Origin: an uncultured Oscillibacter sp. | GTDB taxonomy: Bacteria > Bacillota > Clostridia > Oscillospirales > Oscillospiraceae | Direction: 5' to 3' | Length of the DNA stretch: 6,750 nt | Assembly (NCBI GenBank): GCA_905236835.1 | Contig: CAJOQY010000105.1 | Span: 1 to 6,750 of the forward strand | Part shown: positions 1 to 5,034 of the stretch, piece after piece | Position numbering within the stretch: the stretch's first letter is position 1 | How the letters are laid out: every line of letters starts with the position of its first letter | Translations under genes and position numbers: made by a program | The notes under the pieces: model-generated | The model's input: the letters and a program-made list of their open reading frames with translations, nothing else | Database searches by the model: none | Told to the model about the DNA's origin: nothing

Positions 1-285
1 GCCGCCGAGGGATCCGAAAATGCCGCCGCCGCGACCGGAGCCGCCGATGCCGCCCCCGAACCCCCCGTTGATTCCGATCCCGCCGATTTTCCCGCGCCGG
101 AGACGGAATCCGCCGCCGATGCCGGGACGGAAGAATCCGCGCCCGTGACGGGTCAGAATCCGGAAGCCGATCCGGAAGAAAGCAAGACAGACAGCGAAAA
201 AGCCGAAAAAACGGCGAAACAGAAAAAAGCGCCTAAAAAACCGGCCCGGAAACCCGCCGTCGGAAATAAAAAGAGACGCAAATAA
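1..285 (+). CDS. 3' end of an unidentified protein: acidic Ala/Pro-rich then Lys-rich low-complexity tail (partial)
   Basis: Frame 1 is open from the window edge to a TAA at 283-285, giving 94 C-terminal residues; the start lies outside the window. The visible part is bipartite. About the first 60 residues are rich in Ala, Pro, Asp and Glu and contain only two Lys or Arg (none before an early Lys near residue 61). The last 30 or so are rich in Lys/Arg and end in KKRRK. No folded domain, membrane segment or catalytic motif is visible, so no function can be assigned. Lys-rich tails of this kind occur on nucleic-acid-binding proteins such as DNA topoisomerase I and some GTPases or RNA-binding proteins, but that is only an analogy. 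The DNA is a GCC-rich low-complexity tract, unlike glgP. The gene lies 18 nt upstream of glgP with no terminator or clear promoter between, so the two are probably co-transcribed. That the frame is coding is supported by the clean stop just before the glgP ribosome-binding site. Confidence 0.72.
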   Translation, partial: AAEGSENAAAATGAADAAPEPPVDSDPADFPAPETESAADAGTEESAPVTGQNPEADPEESKTDSEKAEKTAKQKKAPKKPARKPAVGNKKRRK

Positions 286-292
286 AATCTTT

Positions 293-298
293 AAGGAG
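293..298 (+). promoter_or_regulatory. Ribosome-binding site of glgP
   Basis: AAGGAG lies 5 nt upstream of the ATG at 304, a strong Shine-Dalgarno match at short but workable spacing. It fixes the glgP start and lies inside the 18-nt gap after the preceding stop codon. Confidence 0.85.
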
Positions 299-303
299 CT
301 TTT

Positions 304-2730
304 ATGACACCTTTCAGCACAAAATCTCTCGAGGATTCCTTGACCGCGAAATTAATGCTCAATTTCGGCAAGACGCCGGAAGAAGCCAGCGAAAAAGAAA
401 TGATGAAAGCCAGCGCGCTTGTCCTGCGGGACGTGATGGCGATCCGCGGCGTGGAAGCGATGAAAGAAACGCGCCGTTACCAGAAAAAACAGGTGCATTA
501 TCTCTCGCTGGAATTTTTAATCGGACGCAGTTTGATGAAAAACGCCTATAATCTGGAAATTCTGCCGCAATTAAAAGAAGCGTTGGAAAATCTGGGCTTT
601 CAGGCGGCGAATATATTTGAACTGGAACCCGACGCCGGACTCGGCAACGGCGGCCTTGGCCGTCTGGCCGCCTGCTATCTGGATTCCATGACGACATTGG
701 ATATTCCCGCGACCGGTTATTCGATTTGTTATGAACTGGGTATATTTAAACAGAAAATCGTGGAAGGACAACAGGTCGAGTTGCCGGATCACTGGAAAGA
801 TATAGGCAGCGCGTGGCTGTTGCCGAAGCCGGAGGACGCGCAGGAAGTGCATTTCGGCGGCAACGTCCGGCAATTCTGGGACGACGGTCATTTGCATGTC
901 GTACAGGAGAACAGCACGAAAGTCCTCGCCGTACCCTGTGACATGGTAATCGCCGGATACGGGACGAAAAACGTCAACACGCTCCGGCTCTGGGACGCCC
1001 GCCCCGCCACGCCCGTCAATATGGAATTATTCGCGCAAGGGCAGTATTTAAAAGCCCAAGAGGAAGAGGCTATGGCGGAAGCCATCGCCAAGATTCTCTA
1101 TCCGGACGACAATCACTATGAAGGCAAATCCCTGCGCTTGAAACAGCAATATTTCTTTGTGTCGGCGACGATTCAATCTATCGCCACGAATCACATGAGC
1201 ACTTATGGGACTTTTAAAAATTTCCATGAGAAAAACGTGATTCAAATCAACGACACGCACCCGGCGCTTGTCATCCCCGAGTTAATGCGGATTTTCGTGG
1301 ACGACGCCGGCATGGAATGGAACGAGGCGTGGAGCATTACCCGTCAGTCCGTCGCGTATACGAATCATACGGTATTGGCCGAGGCTCTCGAACGCTGGCC
1401 CCAACAGCTGGTGGCGGATTTACTGCCGCGTATCTGGCAGATTATACAGGAAATCGCCCGCCGCTGGCAGGCGCGCGTGGATGATTTCTATCACGACAGC
1501 GCCAAGACGGCTTCTATGGCAATCGTCTGGGACGGCGAAGTCCGTATGGCCAATCTGTGCATCGCGGGCGGTATGGCCGTCAACGGCGTGTCGGCTTTGC
1601 ATTCCAAGATTTTACGCGAGGATGTCTTTAAAGACGCCTGCGCCATGCGTCCGGAGAAATTCTTAAACGTCACGAACGGCATCGACCACCGGCGCTGGCT
1701 GAGCGAAATCAATCCGGGATTAGATAATTTAATCCAAGAACTCACCGGCGGTCCGGATTATCTGCTCCGGCCTTTGACATTGCGCAAACTGGATAATTAT
1801 GTCGAGGATCCGTCCGTTTTACAGCGTCTCGCTGAGATTAAGCGTGAAAACAAAGTCGCGCTGTCCAATCACGCCAAGCGCAAACGCGGTATTTTATTAG
1901 ACCCGGATTCTATTTTCGATGTACAGGTGAAGCGTCTGCATGAATACAAACGCCAGCTTTTGAATGTCCTGCATATTATCACGTTATATCAAAAATTACA
2001 GGACGATCCGGGTTCGATTATTCAGCCGCATACGTTTTTATTCGGCGCGAAAGCCGCGCCCGGTTACGCCGTGGCGAAGCGTATTATCAGATTGATTAAC
2101 TCTCTCGCCGATCAGATTGATCATGATCCAATCTGTAACGGCAAATTGAAAGTCGTCTTTCTGGAAAATTACCGGGTGTCGCTCGCCGAACGCCTGATGC
2201 CCGCCAGCGAAGTCAGCCAGCAGATTTCCACCGCCGGAAAAGAAGCCAGCGGCACCGGCAATATGAAATTCATGATGAACGGCGCGCTGACAGTCGGCAC
2301 GCTCGACGGCGCCAATGTCGAAATGCACGATGTCTTGGGCGATGAAAATATGTTCTTGTTCGGCCTTCACGCTGACGAAGTCGAACGCGTGAAACGGGAA
2401 GGCTATATCCCCCAGCGGATTTATCATGAAAATCCGGTTCTGAAACGCTGTCTGGACGCGTTAAAAGCCGGATTCCGGGACGGCGTTTCCTATGATGATT
2501 TATATCAGCGTCTGTTGTTCGGCACGGGCGGAAGCGCGGCGGATGAGTATCTGCTTCTTGCCGATTACGATTCCTATTGCGCCGCCGAAAAACGCATGGT
2601 TCAAACGTATTCCGATCAGACCGCGTGGAATCGTATGAGTCTGCATAATATCGCCCGGAGCGGCATTTTCGCCGCCGACCGCGCTGTCGCCGAATACGCC
2701 GACTTTATCTGGCACGTTCCCCATAAATAA
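304..2730 (+). CDS. glgP: Glycogen/maltodextrin phosphorylase (GT35, PLP-dependent)
   Basis: Cytosolic enzyme that removes terminal alpha-1,4-linked glucose from glycogen or maltodextrin with inorganic phosphate, releasing glucose 1-phosphate. At 808 aa it is full length (E. coli GlgP is about 815). The family signature is intact from end to end: HYLSLEFLIGRSL near 65-77, the glycine-rich DAGLGNGGLGR at 110-120, NDTHPAL at 316-322, TNGIDHRRW at 457-465, VQVKRLHEYKRQ at 540-551, and the PLP site EASGTGNMKF with the Schiff-base lysine at K655. K543, R544 and K549 correspond to rabbit muscle K568, R569 and K574, a constant offset of 25 that K655 (K680) also obeys, so the catalytic half has no net insertion or deletion between these sites. 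The N-terminus lacks the phosphorylatable extension of the animal enzymes, as is usual in bacteria. It follows the upstream gene by 18 nt and is closed by the terminator at 2765. Glycogen versus maltodextrin preference (GlgP or MalP) cannot be decided from this sequence; no other glg gene is in view. Confidence 0.96.
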   Translation: MTPFSTKSLEDSLTAKLMLNFGKTPEEASEKEMMKASALVLRDVMAIRGVEAMKETRRYQKKQVHYLSLEFLIGRSLMKNAYNLEILPQLKEALENLGFQAANIFELEPDAGLGNGGLGRLAACYLDSMTTLDIPATGYSICYELGIFKQKIVEGQQVELPDHWKDIGSAWLLPKPEDAQEVHFGGNVRQFWDDGHLHVVQENSTKVLAVPCDMVIAGYGTKNVNTLRLWDARPATPVNMELFAQGQYLKAQEEEAMAEAIAKILYPDDNHYEGKSLRLKQQYFFVSATIQSIATNHMSTYGTFKNFHEKNVIQINDTHPALVIPELMRIFVDDAGMEWNEAWSITRQSVAYTNHTVLAEALERWPQQLVADLLPRIWQIIQEIARRWQARVDDFYHDSAKTASMAIVWDGEVRMANLCIAGGMAVNGVSALHSKILREDVFKDACAMRPEKFLNVTNGIDHRRWLSEINPGLDNLIQELTGGPDYLLRPLTLRKLDNYVEDPSVLQRLAEIKRENKVALSNHAKRKRGILLDPDSIFDVQVKRLHEYKRQLLNVLHIITLYQKLQDDPGSIIQPHTFLFGAKAAPGYAVAKRIIRLINSLADQIDHDPICNGKLKVVFLENYRVSLAERLMPASEVSQQISTAGKEASGTGNMKFMMNGALTVGTLDGANVEMHDVLGDENMFLFGLHADEVERVKREGYIPQRIYHENPVLKRCLDALKAGFRDGVSYDDLYQRLLFGTGGSAADEYLLLADYDSYCAAEKRMVQTYSDQTAWNRMSLHNIARSGIFAADRAVAEYADFIWHVPHK

Positions 2731-2758
2731 TATAATATATAATATATAATTTATATAT
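2731..2758 (+). repeat. 7-bp A/T tandem repeat right after the glgP stop
   Basis: Immediately after the TAA come TATAATA, TATAATA, TATAATT and TATATAT: two exact copies, one with a single mismatch and one degenerate copy, 28 bp of pure A/T. The 2742-2748 and 2752-2758 arms (ATATATA/TATATAT) could also pair as a weak 7-bp A/T hairpin. Each of the first three units contains a TATAAT hexamer, but no suitable -35 element lies 16-18 bp upstream of any, so I do not call promoters here. Its role is unknown. Confidence 0.7.
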
Positions 2759-2764
2759 CATCAA

Positions 2765-2797
2765 CCCTCCCGGAATGATTTCCGGGAGGGCGTTTTT
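2765..2797 (+). terminator. Rho-independent terminator of the glgP unit
   Basis: A perfect 11-bp inverted repeat (CCCTCCCGGAA at 2765-2775, TTCCGGGAGGG at 2780-2790) with a 4-nt TGAT loop is followed by CG and a run of five T at 2793-2797. The stem is strongly GC-rich. It ends transcription about 35 nt after glgP and insulates it from parE. On the other strand the hairpin is followed by mixed A/T rather than a clean U-run, so it probably acts in one direction. Confidence 0.93.
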
Positions 2798-2831
2798 CTT
2801 CTCCCGCTCCGCTTGACGTGTAAAAAACACC

Positions 2832-2860
2832 TTGCAATCAAAAAGGCAAACGGTTATAAT
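2832..2860 (+). promoter_or_regulatory. Sigma-A/sigma-70-type promoter for parE-parC
   Basis: TTGCAA (2832-2837, four of six matches to TTGACA) is separated by exactly 17 bp from a perfect TATAAT (2855-2860). Transcription would start near 2867, leaving a leader of about 90 nt before the parE ATG. The site lies between the glgP terminator and parE, where a promoter is expected. I recognise no operator. Confidence 0.78.
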
Positions 2861-2902
2861 AAAAAAACACGTTTCACGGATTTCTATTTTTATTTTATCT
2901 AT

Positions 2903-2936
2903 CGCGTTTATATCTTGTATCACGATGAAAAACGCG
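2903..2936 (+). other. Possible hairpin in the parE leader
   Basis: CGCGTTT (2903-2909) and AAACGCG (2930-2936) can form a 7-bp stem enclosing 20 nt, ending 10 nt before the parE ribosome-binding site. It follows a T-rich stretch (2881-2900). No U-run follows, so it is not a terminator. The stem is short and its loop large, so it could be chance; I recognise no riboswitch or leader-peptide family. Confidence 0.3.
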
Positions 2937-2946
2937 TATGATTTCC

Positions 2947-2951
2947 GGAGG
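2947..2951 (+). promoter_or_regulatory. Ribosome-binding site that decides the parE start
   Basis: GGAGG lies 4 nt upstream of the ATG at 2956. An in-frame ATG at 2938 would give six more residues (MISGGY), but those codons read through the Shine-Dalgarno itself, and nothing like a ribosome-binding site precedes 2938. The 2956 start is therefore preferred. Confidence 0.85.
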
Positions 2952-2955
2952 ATAT

Positions 2956-5010
2956 ATGGCGAATAATAAACAGGATTACGGCAATGAAAGCATATCATCG
3001 TTAAAAGGCGCGGAACGGGTACGCAAACGACCCGGCGTCATATTCGGCTCCGACGGTCTGGACGGCTGTGAACACGCCGTATTTGAGATTTTATCGAACT
3101 CTATCGACGAAGCCCGCGAAGGACACGGGGATCAGATTGTCATTCGGCGTTATCTGGATCATTCGATAGAAGTGGAAGATTCCGGGCGCGGCTGTCCGGT
3201 GGACTGGAACGAAAAAGAAAATCGTTATAACTGGGAACTGGTATTCTGCGAGTTATACGCCGGGGGCAAATATGATAATATCAACGGCGACAGTTACGAG
3301 TATTCGCTTGGATTGAACGGCTTGGGCGCGTGCGCCACGCAATACGCGTCCCGTTATATGAATATTACCGTCAGGCGCGACGGATTTGAGTATCAATTAA
3401 ATTTTCAACGCGGCGAACCGTGTATTGACGGAAAGCCCTGTCCGGACGCGGGCGCGAAAAAGAAACAGCGCGTGTTGCGGAAAACGCCGCTGCCAAAAAA
3501 TAAATCCCGTCAGACCGGCACAAAAACGCGCTGGCTGCCTGATTTAGATGTCTTTACGGACATCGCGATTCCGGTTGAGTATTTCCGGGATATTTGCAAA
3601 CGTCAGGCGATTGTCAACGCGGGAATTTTATTCCGGCTGGAAAATGAAATTTCCACCGACGAATGGCAAACGGAAGATTTTATTTATCCAAACGGCATCA
3701 TGGATTATATCGCCGAATTATCCGGCGAAAATAATAATATATTAACGCAGCCCGTATTCTGGCAGTCTGAACGTCAAGGCCGGGATCGGGAGGACAAACC
3801 GGAATATAAAATCAAATTATCCTGCGCGTTCTGTTTCTCCAATCAGGGGAATCAGATTGAGCATTATCATAATTCAAGTTATCTGGAACACGGCGGAAGC
3901 CCGGATAAAGCCGTCCGTTCGGCGTTTCTGTCCGTATTTGATAAATATTTACGCGATAATAATAAATATCAAAAAAACGAAAATAAAATCACTTGGGAGG
4001 ATATACAAGACTGTTTGATATTTATATCTAATAATTTTTCCACGCAGACTTCTTATGAGAATCAAACAAAAAAGGCGATTACGAATAAATTTATCCGCGA
4101 CGCCATGACGGATTTTTTAAAATCAAATTTAATCATCTGGTGTACGGAGAACCCGAAAGAATCGGCGCGGGCGGCGGATCAGATTTTGATTAACAAACGC
4201 AGCCGCGAAAACGCTGAAAAAACAAGATTAAATATCAAGAAAAAATTATCCGGCAATCTGGATATTGCCAATCGTGTGCAAAAATTTGTCGATTGCCGCT
4301 CACGCGATCCGGGAAAGCGTGAAATTTATATTGTAGAAGGCGATTCGGCGCTTGGAAGCGTCAAGTTAAGCCGCGACGCCGAATATCAGGGCATTATGCC
4401 GGTACGCGGAAAAATATTAAACTGTCTCAAAGCCGATTACACGCGCATTTTCAAAAGCGATATTATCACGGATTTGATCCGCGTCTTGGGCTGCGGCGTG
4501 GAGGTACAGAACCGCCATGTAAAAGACTTGGCGTCGTTTGATATAAATAATCTGCGCTGGAATAAAGTGATTATCTGCACGGACGGCGATGTGGACGGCT
4601 TTCAGATCCGGACGTTAATTTTAACGATGTTATACCGCCTGACGCCGACTTTAATACAAGACGGCTATGTCTATATCGCCGAGACGCCTTTATTTGAAAT
4701 CAATTGCAACGGAAAAACATGGTTCGCGTATTCCGACGCCGAAAAAAATGATATTATTAAAAAATTAGATAGTAATAAAAAAAATAAATATAAAATCGAC
4801 CGATCAAAAGGACTGGGCGAAAATGACCCGGATATGATGTGGCTGACAACGATGAATCCGGAGACGCGGCGATTAATCCGCGTCATGCCGGAGGACGCCG
4901 AACGCACGGCGATTATTTTTGATTTGCTGTTAGGCGATAATCTTCAGGGACGAAAGAACCATATCGCCGAACATGGTTATGAATATCTCGAAATGGCGGA
5001 TATTAGCTGA
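2956..5010 (+). CDS. parE: Type IIA DNA topoisomerase subunit B (ParE, topoisomerase IV; divergent Firmicutes lineage)
   Basis: The 684-aa ATPase subunit powers strand passage and, with ParC, decatenates and relaxes DNA. Domains in order: GHKL ATPase (about 10-230) with catalytic base E44 and Mg-binding N48 in EILSNSIDEA, D75 with G77/G79 in VEDSGRGCP, and the glycine-rich LGLNGLG ending at G124; a transducer domain (about 240-410) with the ATP-contacting QTK at 370-372; and Toprim (about 455-570) with E461 in EGDSALGS and D543, D545 and D547 in TDGDVDG. SKGLGE and TTMNPETR follow near the C-terminus. All metal and catalytic residues I can place are present. The length is close to other Firmicutes ParE/GyrB proteins (about 640-655) and lacks the large insert of E. 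coli GyrB. Oddities are Asn where GyrB/ParE usually has His in GLHGVG, and a Lys/Arg-rich insertion near 158-192. The subunit type is certain. ParE rather than GyrB rests on the partner ParC and on the context. Confidence 0.9.
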   Translation: MANNKQDYGNESISSLKGAERVRKRPGVIFGSDGLDGCEHAVFEILSNSIDEAREGHGDQIVIRRYLDHSIEVEDSGRGCPVDWNEKENRYNWELVFCELYAGGKYDNINGDSYEYSLGLNGLGACATQYASRYMNITVRRDGFEYQLNFQRGEPCIDGKPCPDAGAKKKQRVLRKTPLPKNKSRQTGTKTRWLPDLDVFTDIAIPVEYFRDICKRQAIVNAGILFRLENEISTDEWQTEDFIYPNGIMDYIAELSGENNNILTQPVFWQSERQGRDREDKPEYKIKLSCAFCFSNQGNQIEHYHNSSYLEHGGSPDKAVRSAFLSVFDKYLRDNNKYQKNENKITWEDIQDCLIFISNNFSTQTSYENQTKKAITNKFIRDAMTDFLKSNLIIWCTENPKESARAADQILINKRSRENAEKTRLNIKKKLSGNLDIANRVQKFVDCRSRDPGKREIYIVEGDSALGSVKLSRDAEYQGIMPVRGKILNCLKADYTRIFKSDIITDLIRVLGCGVEVQNRHVKDLASFDINNLRWNKVIICTDGDVDGFQIRTLILTMLYRLTPTLIQDGYVYIAETPLFEINCNGKTWFAYSDAEKNDIIKKLDSNKKNKYKIDRSKGLGENDPDMMWLTTMNPETRRLIRVMPEDAERTAIIFDLLLGDNLQGRKNHIAEHGYEYLEMADIS

Positions 5011-5018
5011 AAATCGAT

Positions 5019-5023
5019 AAGGA
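5019..5023 (+). promoter_or_regulatory. Ribosome-binding site of parC
   Basis: AAGGA lies 11 nt upstream of the ATG at 5035, a shorter match at longer spacing than those of glgP and parE. It sits in the 24-nt gap after the parE stop. The weak site could mean less efficient initiation or coupling to parE translation, which is inference. Confidence 0.6.
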
Positions 5024-5034
5024 ATTATAAAATT

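Noticed and set aside
2038..2427. 129-codon minus-strand open frame inside glgP, with similar ones at 359-697, 571-897, 5207-5437 and 5778-6041
   Set aside because: All are antisense to well-supported genes and show no family motifs; they follow from the codon bias of the sense genes.
2813..2841. TTGACG as a -35 element for parE
   Set aside because: At 17-bp spacing the -10 position reads AATCAA, a poor match; TTGCAA with TATAAT at 2832-2860 is far better.
2938..2955. Upstream in-frame ATG as the parE start
   Set aside because: It has no Shine-Dalgarno, and its codons encode the strong GGAGG that serves the ATG at 2956.
2705..2998. 97-codon open frame on the minus strand across the glgP-parE gap
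   Set aside because: It runs through the terminator and promoter, has no ribosome-binding site before its ATG, and has an A/T-driven composition with no recognisable motif.
5011..5034. A separate promoter or terminator between parE and parC
   Set aside because: The 24-nt gap has no inverted repeat and no room for a -35/-10 pair; it only holds the parC ribosome-binding site.
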